Of a DNA stretch of 64,000 nt, positions 20,160 to 29,240 are shown piece after piece. The stretch comes from Clostridia bacterium. Lineage in GTDB: Bacteria; Bacillota_A; Clostridia; Oscillospirales; Acutalibacteraceae. The stretch is from assembly GCA_017435305.1 (NCBI GenBank), contig JAFSFH010000008.1:123616-187615 (forward strand). The letters are read 5' to 3'. The notes under the pieces are model-generated. The model worked only from the letters and a program-made list of their open reading frames with translations. It ran no database searches and was not told where the DNA came from. The position numbers and the translations under genes are program-made. Every line of letters starts with the position of its first letter. Position 1 is the first letter of the stretch.

Positions 20160-21317
20160 TTATTTGCACACTTTGTTCACCCGTTCGGTCATCGTCACCA
20201 TCAGCAGCAGGAACACCGCCATAAACACCGGGAACAGGGAAATGTCCGCGTATTGCGCCACCAGACCGAACACCGGCGGCATAAAGGTGGCGCCGCAATA
20301 GGCGGACGCCATCTGGATGCCCACGATGGCGTGGCTGTTCTCCGCCCCGAAATGGCTGGGGGTGGAGTGGATGATGGAGGGATACACCGGCGCGCAACCC
20401 AGACCCAGCACCACCAGACCCGCCAGGGCGCAGGGCGTGCCCACCGGCAACAGAATCAGCAGAAGACCCGCCGCCTGCACCGACAGACCCACCCGAATCA
20501 TGGTTTTATCGCCGTATTTATCCGCCACAAAGCCGTTGAGGAAGCGTCCCACCGTAATGCCCAGATAGAACAACAGGGCAAAGGCGGCGGCGGACTGCTT
20601 GTCCACCTCGCGGAACTCCACCAGATAGCTGGCGGCCCACAGACCGGCGGTGGATTCCAGGGCGCAATAGCCGAAAAAGGCCAACAGAATGGCTTTGACC
20701 CCTCGGATCTTTACCGCGCCGCGCAATCCGATGGGTGCCTCGTACCCCTCTTCGCCTTGGGCGGCGGCGGTGCGCTTTTTCCATAGGGGTAGCGATAAAA
20801 ACAGCACCGCCGTCAGCACCGCCTGCACCGCCGCGATAACGCCGTAGCCCAGCGGCCAGCCTTGCTTAGAGCCGATGGCCAGGCTCATCACGTAAGGGCC
20901 GATGGCGGCGCCCACACCCCAAAAGCAATGGAGCCAGCTCATATGACGGCTGGCGTAGTGCAGAGCCACGTAGTTGTTCAGCGCCGCGTCCACCGCACCG
21001 GCGCCCAGGCCATAGGGCACGGCGAACAGGCACAGCATCCAGAACTGCCCGGACAGAGAAAAGCCCAGCAGAGCACCGGCGGTGAGGGCTACGCTCAAAG
21101 CGGTAACCAAACCGGCACCCAGACGGCGGGTGATCTTATCCGAGAACAGGCTGGACACGATGGTGCCGCCGGAGATGATCATGGACACGATGCCCGCATA
21201 GGATTCCGGCACCGCCAGATCCTGCTGCATCACCGGCCACGCCGCACCCAGCAGACCGTCCGGCAGTCCCAGACTGATAAACGCCATATAGATGATTGCT
21301 AACAGTAACGTAACCAT
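20160..21317 (-). CDS. MFS transporter
   Basis: 385 residues with about 12 hydrophobic segments, the major facilitator layout. The motif SDKITRRLGAG sits after the second segment, matching the family's D(x)xxR(K)G loop, and a second copy, VADKYGDK, follows the eighth. The start is ATG 21317 with CGAGG upstream; a GTG 9 bp earlier is less likely. Relatives with this N-terminus (FISLGLPDGLLGAAWP) are often annotated as sugar or fucose-like permeases, but the substrate cannot be named. It follows the acyltransferase gene on the same strand after an 86-bp gap with a hairpin. Confidence 0.85.
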   Translation of the reverse strand: MVTLLLAIIYMAFISLGLPDGLLGAAWPVMQQDLAVPESYAGIVSMIISGGTIVSSLFSDKITRRLGAGLVTALSVALTAGALLGFSLSGQFWMLCLFAVPYGLGAGAVDAALNNYVALHYASRHMSWLHCFWGVGAAIGPYVMSLAIGSKQGWPLGYGVIAAVQAVLTAVLFLSLPLWKKRTAAAQGEEGYEAPIGLRGAVKIRGVKAILLAFFGYCALESTAGLWAASYLVEFREVDKQSAAAFALLFYLGITVGRFLNGFVADKYGDKTMIRVGLSVQAAGLLLILLPVGTPCALAGLVVLGLGCAPVYPSIIHSTPSHFGAENSHAIVGIQMASAYCGATFMPPVFGLVAQYADISLFPVFMAVFLLLMVTMTERVNKVCK

Positions 21318-21381
21318 ACGAAACACCTCGACGATTTCTGATCCTCACCATAGCACAAAACCGTCGCAAATGCAAGAAAAA

Positions 21382-21411
21382 AAGAGTCCCGCAGGGCTCT
21401 TTTTTACATAG
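21382..21411. terminator. hairpin terminator between acyltransferase and MFS genes
   Basis: A stem AAGAGTCCC/GGGCTCTT with loop GCA is followed by TTTTTT on the plus strand and A-rich on the other side. In minus-strand transcription it sits just after the acyltransferase stop at 21404 and overlaps its last codons. Confidence 0.7.
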
Positions 21412-22228
21412 TTTTCTGATAGGCGGCGATGTCCTGGTTGACGTTGTAGGTGGGGTCGCCGGGGTGGATGCCCGCCATCCCCTGCATAATGTGATAGGTT
21501 CGCGCGCGCAGCTCCTCCACCGCCTCGGAGCGGGACAGGTCGCGGTGGTGACGCAGAGGCTCGCCCACCGTCAGGTCGACCAGCGGCGCTTTGCCGAACA
21601 GGCGCTGGAACTTGTTGCGGGGGCGGAATGTGAATACCAGCGGAAACAGGGGGCGGTCGTACCGCACCGCATACTGGAATACCGCCTTTTTCAGCGGGCG
21701 GATGTCGGGGTAGTAGAACCACATGGAGCCCTCGGGGTAGAAGTGCATCCACCGGTCGCTTGCCAGCACCTCTTCCATGGCGTCCTTAAACTTTTTCATA
21801 CACGCAATGCGTCCGGTGGGGATGGGGATGCCGCCCGCCATACGGATGAGGGGACCGTTGGGACCCTCCAGGTTGATCTTCCACGCGGGGAAGTAACCCA
21901 GACGGGGGCGCAGAGCCTTCATCACGCAGAGGAAGTCCCACATAAACACGTGGTTGGCCACGGTGATGAATCCGTTGTCCAGCAGGTCTTTGTGCTTTTT
22001 GAGGATCTCTTTACCGTGGATGCGCAGACCGTGGGTGATGCGCAGTAGGGGGAACAGCAGGAGGTGGAGCACCACCCACATAAAGCCGCGTTGCAGCGCA
22101 AACCACGGTCCCTTTTGCAGGTAGGGGTAGTTTTCGTCCAGGTTCACGTCCCACAGATGGGGGACGTGGATCATGTGCTGGTCGCTCTGGGCGGGATATT
22201 CGTAGTTGAGGTTGTGGCGATAGTACAT
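21404..22228 (-). CDS. PlsC-type acyltransferase (1-acylglycerol-3-phosphate family)
   Basis: 274 residues from ATG 22228, with GAAAGGA upstream. The acyltransferase core has the HX4D motif (ANHVFMWD, ~residue 90) and FYPEGSMW, the EGT-like glycerol phosphate site. Residues ~45-65 form one hydrophobic segment for membrane contact. The family moves acyl groups onto lysophosphatidic acid in phospholipid synthesis, but the N-terminal ~45 residues are unusual and the acceptor may differ. It lies 15 bp after thymidine kinase on the same strand, so the two are probably co-transcribed. Confidence 0.82.
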   Translation of the reverse strand: MYYRHNLNYEYPAQSDQHMIHVPHLWDVNLDENYPYLQKGPWFALQRGFMWVVLHLLLFPLLRITHGLRIHGKEILKKHKDLLDNGFITVANHVFMWDFLCVMKALRPRLGYFPAWKINLEGPNGPLIRMAGGIPIPTGRIACMKKFKDAMEEVLASDRWMHFYPEGSMWFYYPDIRPLKKAVFQYAVRYDRPLFPLVFTFRPRNKFQRLFGKAPLVDLTVGEPLRHHRDLSRSEAVEELRARTYHIMQGMAGIHPGDPTYNVNQDIAAYQKTM

Positions 22229-22243
22229 AGCAGATCCTTTCAA

Positions 22244-22846
22244 TTACTGTTCGTGGATGCGGCGCTGCCAGCAGCCCCAGCACATACCCTCGTATTTGTC
22301 GTTGCCGCCGATCTCGATCTGGTCGCCCTCGACCACGACCTTGCCGTTCTGCAGGCGGGCGTTGACGATGGCCTTTTTGCCGCAGCGGCAGACCGACTTA
22401 ATCTCGGTGATGCTGTCCGCGATCTCGAACAGCCGCTTGGAGCCGTCGAATAGGTGGGTCTGAAAGTCGGAGCGCAGACCGAAGCACAGCACGGGGGTGT
22501 CGCACACCTCGGCGATGTATTTCATCTGGTCCACCTGGTCGGCGGTGAGGAATTGGCACTCGTCGCAGATGATCACGTCGATGGGTGCGGCGGCCTTCAG
22601 CGCCGTGAAGCGGGCGTGGATGTCCTCGTCCCGACCGACCACGTCCGCCACGGCGGACAGACCGATGCGGGATTTGACCACCGTGACGCGGTTGCCGTTT
22701 TCATCGGTGTAGTCGTCGCGGTTGTCCAGGTCGGGCTTGATCAGCCAGACGTGGTTGCCTTTCTCCTCATAGTTGAAGCGGGTCATCAGGGCATTGGCGG
22801 TTTTGGACGAGGCCATAGCCCCGAATTTAAAGTACAATTTTGACAT
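22244..22846 (-). CDS. tdk: thymidine kinase
   Basis: 200 residues, normal for type II thymidine kinase. It phosphorylates thymidine to dTMP in the salvage pathway. The P-loop is FGAMASSKT (~8-16), the Walker B-like site IICDECQFL includes the catalytic Glu, and zinc-binding Cys pairs are CRCGKK and CWGCW near the C-terminus. Start at 22846 with GGAGAG upstream. First gene of a short leftward operon with the acyltransferase. Confidence 0.95.
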   Translation of the reverse strand: MSKLYFKFGAMASSKTANALMTRFNYEEKGNHVWLIKPDLDNRDDYTDENGNRVTVVKSRIGLSAVADVVGRDEDIHARFTALKAAAPIDVIICDECQFLTADQVDQMKYIAEVCDTPVLCFGLRSDFQTHLFDGSKRLFEIADSITEIKSVCRCGKKAIVNARLQNGKVVVEGDQIEIGGNDKYEGMCWGCWQRRIHEQ

Positions 22847-22963
22847 AGTGCACTCTCCGTTAGTTAATGGGGGAAACGCCGAGAATTATTATAGCAAAAT
22901 TTGTCGCAAAAAGCAAGGAGAAAGCGGCGGCAGAAATAAAAAGAAGCAAATTCAAAAAAAGAC

Positions 22964-22993
22964 TTGACTTTTACGGTGGGTATGCGGTATACT
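22964..22993 (+). promoter_or_regulatory. tRNA-fMet promoter
   Basis: TTGACT (22964-22969), 18-bp spacer, TATACT (22988-22993), about 30 bp before the tRNA. Confidence 0.8.
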
Positions 22994-23023
22994 ATGTGAG
23001 CGTTGAGAGGCGCACCCACATAT

Positions 23024-23154
<131 letters not shown>

Positions 23155-23171
<17 letters not shown>

Positions 23172-23212
23172 CAATGCGTCTGACGCCAGTTTTGACGCCA
23201 CTTCTGACGCCA
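23155..23212 (+). promoter_or_regulatory. left arm-type integrase sites of element A
   Basis: GACGCCA occurs at 23155, 23182, 23194 and 23206, with a degenerate AACGCCA at 23165. The last three are exactly 12 bp apart and all point the same way. The array matches the arrangement of arm sites bound by the N-terminal domain of tyrosine integrases; binding is inferred. Confidence 0.75.
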
Positions 23213-23288
23213 ATTGATGTCGAACTCTGTCACAAATCGTGATATTGCTACGTTATTAGATATACGACTGCCACCTAGTGATAGCTAC

Positions 23289-23318
23289 TTGACAGAACAA
23301 ATGTTCCTATGGTATAAT
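23289..23318 (+). promoter_or_regulatory. promoter of the DUF4062 gene with embedded LexA-type box
   Basis: TTGACA (23289-23294), an 18-bp spacer, then TATAAT (23313-23318). The spacer contains GAACAAATGTTC (23295-23306), which with flanks AGAACAAATGTTCC fits the Firmicute LexA (DinR) consensus CGAACRNRYGTTYC at 13 of 14 positions. A repressor bound there would cover both promoter boxes, so SOS control is likely. Confidence 0.75.
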
Positions 23319-23356
23319 TTTTTGAAGTATAATGATTTCCTTGAGGAGGATGATTA

Positions 23357-24523
23357 ATGAGTAAAAGAACAAAGCCGGTAGTGTTTGTGAGTTCCACATG
23401 TTTTGATCTGTCACAAGTGCGGGCTGATTTAAAAGAATTTATTGAAGATGATTGTGGTTTCGAACCGATGCTGTCGGACTTTAATTCATTTCCCATCGAT
23501 CCGTGTATAGGTACCTTTGAAAATTGTTTATCCAATGTCGATAACTATGCAGATGTCTTTGTCTTAGTAGTTGGAAATCGATATGGGCATGTAATGGCAA
23601 ACGGAAAATCGATCACAAACTTGGAATACCTTCATGCAAAAGCGAAGAATATTCCGATTTTCGTTTTTGTTAGCAAACAACTCTATGATAACCTTCCGCT
23701 ATGGCGAGCTAACAAAGAGATGGATTTTTCCGCAGTTGTCGACAACCCTCAAATTTTCGAGTTTATTTCAGGCATCTATGATGAAGGGTATCAATGGATT
23801 TACACTTTTGAAAATGCAAGAGATATCAAAAAAACATTAAAAAATCAGTTTAGTCTGATTTTTTCTGATGGACTTAAATTGCAAAAAGCTACGAAAGAAA
23901 CGCAATTAGGTAATCTCTTTGGACAAATCCCACCCAGCGCTATACGCGCTATGGTTGAACAGCCTTTTGCTTGGGAGTACAAATTTCTAGCTCATGTATT
24001 GAAATCGGAATTTGAAACGCTCAAGGCAGATAAATGGGATCTGGAGTATAGCTACTTCGATGGAGAAGTGACAATCTTAACCGCGGAAGAGTTCTTGGAG
24101 GTTGTATCTAAAAAATTCAAAGAAGCACTTAACATAACCAATATGCTAGATACGCTACTTAACAAAACACTACAGGATGCTATTGGTGAACCAGGAGAGC
24201 CTAGCAACTTGGAGTTAATGGTTTACTCTGCCAAACGCTTTACCTACTTATACAAGTGTTTGGTTTCTTGGTCGTTGTATTTCAAGGGATTGCAGGTCGA
24301 CGATGTTTTTCAAAAATTACTGTCTTTGCTTTACGATATGCCTAAAGACGCTCTCAATCAGATTGAAGCATTCGTGAACGAGTATTACAAAGCGGTAACT
24401 GCTTTGCCTGAGTCTGATGACGGCTGTGATCATTCAATCACGATCACCTGTGCTTTGAGTGTTTCTAACACCGAGGAAATCAACGAAGAAATACTCTCTT
24501 TACATCGCAAACTGATAGGATAA
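23357..24523 (+). CDS. DUF4062 domain protein, candidate defence gene
   Basis: 388 residues. Residues ~8-100 match DUF4062: VVFVSSTCFDLSQVRADLKE, then DPCIGTFENCL and YADVFVLVVGNRYG, a TIR/SLOG-like Rossmann layout found at the N-terminus of many NTPase and signalling proteins of phage defence. The C-terminal ~200 residues are helical with no recognised domain; no NTPase motif is present. The start at 23357 has GAGGAGG upstream. It is the first gene of element A next to the att site, with a strong LexA-box promoter and its own terminator at 24636. The next gene (25001) has a separate promoter. Function unknown; a stress-induced defence effector or sensor is an inference. Confidence 0.75.
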   Translation: MSKRTKPVVFVSSTCFDLSQVRADLKEFIEDDCGFEPMLSDFNSFPIDPCIGTFENCLSNVDNYADVFVLVVGNRYGHVMANGKSITNLEYLHAKAKNIPIFVFVSKQLYDNLPLWRANKEMDFSAVVDNPQIFEFISGIYDEGYQWIYTFENARDIKKTLKNQFSLIFSDGLKLQKATKETQLGNLFGQIPPSAIRAMVEQPFAWEYKFLAHVLKSEFETLKADKWDLEYSYFDGEVTILTAEEFLEVVSKKFKEALNITNMLDTLLNKTLQDAIGEPGEPSNLELMVYSAKRFTYLYKCLVSWSLYFKGLQVDDVFQKLLSLLYDMPKDALNQIEAFVNEYYKAVTALPESDDGCDHSITITCALSVSNTEEINEEILSLHRKLIG

Positions 24524-24635
24524 TATCTGTGTGCTACAGGAATAATGGCATCCTCTATTGATAGAATCATAAGCAAGGGAAAAGTTGTCATTGATAAGCT
24601 CACGGAAAAAATAATCGCGTGTTCTAACCAGTATA

Positions 24636-24676
24636 TCCCCGAGAACGAAACCGCCATTTGTTCTCGGGGATTTTTA
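24636..24676 (+). terminator. terminator after the DUF4062 gene
   Basis: An 11-bp perfect stem TCCCCGAGAAC (24636-24646) with GTTCTCGGGGA (24660-24670) is followed by TTTTT. The rest of the ~475-bp gap up to 25001 holds only the promoter listed next; a 90-codon frame across it has no ribosome site. Confidence 0.88.
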
Positions 24677-24883
24677 CATTGCATTGAGAATACGTTTATC
24701 GACACACCATTTGCTTTTTGGATATGTGTCTATTCGCGCCGTCATATATTAATAATGAACGCTAATAATGTCGATTTTTGTCACACTAACACGCAGTATC
24801 GCGTTATCAATATGTAAGTCGTTTTTGTTACAAGACAGCAGAAAACCCAGCATAACTACACTGATGTAAAAAATTTTTGTAGG

Positions 24884-24912
24884 TTGTAGCAATCAAGATT
24901 GTATGCTATAAT
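24884..24912 (+). promoter_or_regulatory. promoter of the PIN-like gene
   Basis: TTGTAG (24884-24889), 17-bp spacer, TATAAT (24907-24912) with an extended TGC. The 5' UTR would be about 80 nt. No LexA-type box is seen here. Confidence 0.75.
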
Positions 24913-25000
24913 TAAAAAAACATTAAAACATCAACGTGTATTTTTTGTGTGTGCTAACACATTTTGACAAATTCTTTATTCTAAAGGAGGTATATTAAAC

Positions 25001-27118
25001 ATGAATACTTACAAAGGAATGCAGCAGATGGCACATCTTAATCAACGTCAAATTAGCGATAGCAGTTGCAAAGCAATTGTTATTGATACCATTCTCGAAT
25101 CTGTAACACCGCTTACACGCTCTGAACTGTCTGGTGGCATTACTGCCATTTTCCATATCCTTATATCTTCTGACCGGTTGAATAACATTATTAATGTCCT
25201 TCTAGATGAAGGAATTGTATATTTTGATGAGAATGACTATATTTTCATCGCAGCAAGTATGGAATCAACATATAGGCGCACCAAACTTCAAGAAACCGCT
25301 TTAAGACAAGAGGCTACTCAACTATGGTTAAGCCACCTTGCCGACGTTTCTGAAGAACTCAAATCCGATTTAGCTGTAGCTCTTCCCCTTTTTCTGCGTA
25401 GTCTGTTTGTTAAACATGGCGTGATAAGCTATGAGTTGCTCACGTCTCAAAAAGTCACAGATACTTTTGATGCGAAAGAAATAGCTAAAAACATATCAAA
25501 GCAATTCGTTGAAGAAAGACAAGCTGAGATCGAAGCGCTTCTCCCCACAATTTTTCAATCTCAGCACGAATCCAAAGTGCTAGAATATCTGCAGCATAGT
25601 ATTGATAAAGCTGTTGGTTATATCAGCGAAGTGATTTCAGATGAGAATTTAGCTTGTATTACAGAAGGATTACAAAACCTGACTCTATACCTTGACACAA
25701 ATACAATATATCGTTTGCTGAATTTACAAGGCGAATCTCGCTATATGGCTATCCGTGAAACATTGAACTTTTGTGTTGAAAATGGGGTTAAGTTAAAAGT
25801 AAGCGCTGCCACTAAAAAGGAATTATCCTCAAGACTTAAATACGATGCAAAGGTCCTAATTCAATTTCCTACACGAACCAACCTTGCTAGTGCTGGCTAT
25901 AATTACCGAACCACGGACAACTATGTCAGTACTTACTGGGCCCAAGCGCGCAAAACGGGTATTAGTGTAGATGACTATATTGCATATTATCAAAACTTCG
26001 ACTTATTATTAACTGCTGAACATATTGAGGTTGAGGATGTCGAGGTTGATGAGGAGGCATTGATTAGCGATGCATACGAACTCTATGGGAAAATGTCACT
26101 TCGCGATACTAGTCATGAAAAAAGCGAATACAGCCTGTGGCATGATGCATATAACTTAGCCTATATACAAAAAATGCAAAAGGCAGACGGGAAAACCGCC
26201 ATCGATACTGGCTGCTTGTTTTTATCAACAGATCAAGCTTTGACAGATTTGCAGAATACGGACCATAAATTGAGAGAGCAACCTCCTGTGGTTATTTCGC
26301 CCTCTCAATTACTCCAAATATTCAGCTTTTCCAAGCCTGATTCAGGATATGAGGAAACATTCATTAAATTCTTCGCTTCGTCTTCTCTCGGACGGTCTTT
26401 CGAGTATAACAACAATCACATACAGGAAATCCTTTCCCGTATTAGCCATTACCAAGGTGTGAGCCCAGAAGTGGCTGAAAAAATTCTGGCACGCACTTTA
26501 CTCAACAATCGATATTTGGTTGCAGAAAGCGATGCAGAAAAAGAAGAAATTATCTACAACAATGTTTCCGATGAATTGCTCAGCGAATTAGATGATGCCA
26601 AACAACAGGTTGCCGCTCTATCTACGCAAAACACCCAGTTGTCTGATATCAATTCTCAATTAAATCGTGAACACCAATCCACAATTGATTTATTGACAGA
26701 GAATCAAGAACGTTTTTCGTTAGAAAAGAAAAAACTACAAGCGTATGCCGAAGAGGTTGATGAACGTTTGAAAAAGGAATCGGCGGCACGTGCTATTGCA
26801 GAAAGGAATCTGCACAATGCCACCAATTATGGACAATCGCAGGAACGTCTTCATCTTAACAAAAAATGGCGTGCTTGGAAACGCAGGCATTTATGGATGT
26901 TCTGGGGTTCAATTGGTTTAAGCTTAATAATCATTGGTTTATCCGTATTTCTCTCGATACAAAAAGGTGAGCTTGGATGGTATGGTCTCTTGGGAGCATT
27001 AGCGCTGCCCATTGCTGTTTTCCCTTTTGGCTGCCAAGTTTTCGCTCCTGGTGTTGAGGAAGAAATAAAGGGGAAACTCCTTAAAGATTATAAAGCGGAA
27101 CTTCAGGCTGTTAGATAA
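25001..27118 (+). CDS. membrane-anchored PIN-like nuclease protein, unnamed
   Basis: 705 residues. Residues ~20-85 look like a winged helix (SELSGGITAI...LLDEGIVYFD). Residues ~228-415 have a PIN-like pattern: Asp232 in LYLDTNTIYRLL, Glu274 in ATKKELSSRL, Asp382 in LWHDAYNLAY and Asp411 in LFLSTDQAL, spaced as acidic metal ligands of PIN ribonucleases. Residues ~525-610 are a long coiled coil. Two membrane helices follow (about 632-653 and 659-681), and the basic C-terminal ~25 residues would return to the cytosol. The start has AAAGGAGG upstream. I know no named family with this order; an RNA-cutting effector held at the membrane is an inference. It is followed by a strong terminator, so it is its own transcription unit. 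Confidence 0.65.
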   Translation: MNTYKGMQQMAHLNQRQISDSSCKAIVIDTILESVTPLTRSELSGGITAIFHILISSDRLNNIINVLLDEGIVYFDENDYIFIAASMESTYRRTKLQETALRQEATQLWLSHLADVSEELKSDLAVALPLFLRSLFVKHGVISYELLTSQKVTDTFDAKEIAKNISKQFVEERQAEIEALLPTIFQSQHESKVLEYLQHSIDKAVGYISEVISDENLACITEGLQNLTLYLDTNTIYRLLNLQGESRYMAIRETLNFCVENGVKLKVSAATKKELSSRLKYDAKVLIQFPTRTNLASAGYNYRTTDNYVSTYWAQARKTGISVDDYIAYYQNFDLLLTAEHIEVEDVEVDEEALISDAYELYGKMSLRDTSHEKSEYSLWHDAYNLAYIQKMQKADGKTAIDTGCLFLSTDQALTDLQNTDHKLREQPPVVISPSQLLQIFSFSKPDSGYEETFIKFFASSSLGRSFEYNNNHIQEILSRISHYQGVSPEVAEKILARTLLNNRYLVAESDAEKEEIIYNNVSDELLSELDDAKQQVAALSTQNTQLSDINSQLNREHQSTIDLLTENQERFSLEKKKLQAYAEEVDERLKKESAARAIAERNLHNATNYGQSQERLHLNKKWRAWKRRHLWMFWGSIGLSLIIIGLSVFLSIQKGELGWYGLLGALALPIAVFPFGCQVFAPGVEEEIKGKLLKDYKAELQAVR

Positions 27119-27152
27119 TAGCGCTTCAGATTGACAATTGCAACACTGTACT

Positions 27153-27199
27153 ACAACAGTCCGAACTAGTTTAAAGCAGTTCGGGCTGTTGTGTTTTTT
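27153..27199 (+). terminator. terminator after the PIN-like gene
   Basis: A 15-bp stem (27153-27167 with 27178-27192, ACAACAGTCCGAACT with one G-T pair) is followed by GTTTTTTG. Confidence 0.9.
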
Positions 27200-27240
27200 G
27201 GAGAGTGATATCTTGTTTTATATCACACAGCGATCTCAGT

Positions 27241-28011
27241 TCAATCTTCAATCACAACACAATTCACCTTACCCGAGATAGGTGTGCACGCATCTAATGC
27301 GATAATACCTTCACCATAGTAAGGATCAAAGTTAGGATTGTTATCAAACTCCCCGCCATCGTTTTCGTAATGGGAATGGCCGAAAGACGTATTCCAGTGG
27401 CCGCAGACAATAGTTTTATCAGGCTCAATGATGCTATAATGGGCAGCTTCCATACCATTGCGCCAGCGAGCTCCAGTCCACATAGGGTTGGGAGCAGTAC
27501 GCCATCCTGCGAAGGGGATATATGTAGTGGTACTGTCATTCTTGATGAACCAACAAGGAATCCAACCATGCGTGAATATGTAGCTCTCGGTCTCAAAATA
27601 ATCAACCATTGCGGGAATCAGAGTCCGTACATAAGGCGTCATAGAAAATGCGTTTTTGGCGCGTTCCGGACTCAATATGAGCTGCCCTAACTCAATGCCG
27701 GTCAGCTGACAAATGGTATCAATCGTTCCGTTATCGTGGTTGAGTTTCCGGAGATAACTTCCATTATCCCAATCATTCAGCAAGTCCATAGCAAGATCTT
27801 CGTGATTACCTCGAATGAGAATCAGTTGGTCTTTGTCCATAAGGTTTAAAAGGAATTCTTGAAGTTGGAGAGCTTCACTTCCCCTATCGAACAAATCGCC
27901 GCAGATAATCAGTTTGTGAGGTTCAGTATCCTCAAAGAATCCAAGGTTTGCTAATGCTGTTTTCAATTCAGTAAAATAACCGTGAACGTCCGCAGTTACG
28001 TAGTATTTCAT
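27241..28011 (-). CDS. PPP-type metallophosphatase coupled to the integrase
   Basis: 256 residues from ATG 28011, one base after the integrase stop (TGATATG); an upstream ATG at 28035 overlapping the integrase is possible. All PPP motifs are present: TADVHGY, ICGDLFDRGSEA, LIRGNHEDLA, then FTHGW and CGHWNTSFGHSHYE for the later histidines. Such phosphatases remove phosphate from protein Ser/Thr or Ap4A-like nucleotides. In phages and mobile elements lambda-type phosphatases of this kind are common, with unclear role. Tight coupling to the integrase suggests both are made together. The substrate cannot be told from sequence. Confidence 0.85.
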   Translation of the reverse strand: MKYYVTADVHGYFTELKTALANLGFFEDTEPHKLIICGDLFDRGSEALQLQEFLLNLMDKDQLILIRGNHEDLAMDLLNDWDNGSYLRKLNHDNGTIDTICQLTGIELGQLILSPERAKNAFSMTPYVRTLIPAMVDYFETESYIFTHGWIPCWFIKNDSTTTYIPFAGWRTAPNPMWTGARWRNGMEAAHYSIIEPDKTIVCGHWNTSFGHSHYENDGGEFDNNPNFDPYYGEGIIALDACTPISGKVNCVVIED

Positions 28012-28012
28012 A

Positions 28013-29218
28013 TCACTCACATAACCCCTTTCCATAGAACGTACTCATCTTATCCATACTATCTTTCTTGTGATCCGGTAGTGCGTGGGCGTAAAAGTTC
28101 AAGGTCGTAGATGCTTGGGCATGGCCTAATAGAGAAGAGAGAACTTTAATATCCATACCAGCCTCGAGGGCTCGTGTAGCAAAGGTGTGTCGCAATGCAT
28201 GGAAGTTGATATCACGTAGTCCAGCCTCGTCTAAAGTGCGTTTAAACACATCCTCAAAGGTCCTAGGCTCATAGACTCCACCCGTGGCTGGAGAGGCAAA
28301 GATGAACGTTTCAGAAGTCACTTTAAGGCCCATAGACAAGAACAAGCCTTCTTGCTTGCCCTTATAAATCATCAAGTCATTCCATACTTGATCAAACAAA
28401 GGAATCGTACGCATAGATGTCACTGACTTGGGCGTTTTGGTCACAATTTCAGTTGTAACAATACCTGGCGCTTTCGCTACTTTATAGCCGTTTTCATCGA
28501 TCTTATGAAGTCTTCCAACCGTCCGTCTAATCGTAACCGAGCGATTCACATAATCCACATCGCCCCATTGCAGACCCAGCAATTCACCAAGTCGCACACC
28601 GGTGCTCAAGGTGAAAATGATTGCAAAAGCAGTCAATGTTCTGGACTGACTTGCCGCCTCTTGCAATGCTATTTGCTCTGCTTGAGAAAGGATTCTTTTC
28701 TCTCGCTTGGGCACAGTGGGCAGCTTAACCCCGTTGATGGGATTACGCATCAAGTGTCCATTGATGACCGCTTGCTCCAAGCAGTTGTGCAGCATATTAT
28801 AGAGGTTGCGTAGCGACTTCTCCGAGAGGCCTTTCTCGGTGCCAGTCGCATGATGCTTTTTATTAAAGAATCGTTGGAATTGCTCCACAGTTAAATCTGA
28901 GAGTTTGATTCTCCCCAGTGCCGGTTCCACATGCAATCGAGCATACGCTTCATAGGATACATAGGTCGATTGCTTCACTGTAGGCAAAGCATAATCTACC
29001 AGCCATTCTCGTAGCCAACGAGATAAGGTGCTGTTCGAGGAAATGATAAAAACACCCTTATCAATGTTAGCAAGAACTTCTGTTAGTTTCACTCTAGTTT
29101 CTGCGTAAGTGTCGCCGTATACTGCATACCGCTTACCTTCTACTGTATACCGCCCCATATAGCGCCCATCTTTTCGTTTAGTGATAGAACCCTCTCCATT
29201 TGACTTCTTTCTAGCCAT
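28013..29218 (-). CDS. int: tyrosine-type site-specific integrase of element A
   Basis: 401 residues. The N-terminal ~55 residues (GEGSITKRKDGRYMGRYTV) form the arm-binding AP2-like domain, ~65-160 the SAM-like core-binding domain, and ~180-390 the catalytic domain with Arg in STGVRLGELLGL, HALRHTFATRALEAG and the Tyr in STTLNFYAH. The length is that of Tn916/phage-type integrases. It would cut in the anticodon loop of tRNA-fMet and bind the GACGCCA arms. ATG 29218 has AAAGGAG upstream. The phosphatase gene follows after 1 bp. A nearly identical but 5'-truncated copy is at 47949-48923. Confidence 0.96.
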   Translation of the reverse strand: MARKKSNGEGSITKRKDGRYMGRYTVEGKRYAVYGDTYAETRVKLTEVLANIDKGVFIISSNSTLSRWLREWLVDYALPTVKQSTYVSYEAYARLHVEPALGRIKLSDLTVEQFQRFFNKKHHATGTEKGLSEKSLRNLYNMLHNCLEQAVINGHLMRNPINGVKLPTVPKREKRILSQAEQIALQEAASQSRTLTAFAIIFTLSTGVRLGELLGLQWGDVDYVNRSVTIRRTVGRLHKIDENGYKVAKAPGIVTTEIVTKTPKSVTSMRTIPLFDQVWNDLMIYKGKQEGLFLSMGLKVTSETFIFASPATGGVYEPRTFEDVFKRTLDEAGLRDINFHALRHTFATRALEAGMDIKVLSSLLGHAQASTTLNFYAHALPDHKKDSMDKMSTFYGKGLCE

Positions 29219-29240
29219 AATTTCACGCTCCTTTAGAACA

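Noticed and set aside
24545..24817. 90-codon frame after the DUF4062 gene
   Set aside because: It runs through the terminator hairpin, has no ribosome site and shows no protein-like pattern.
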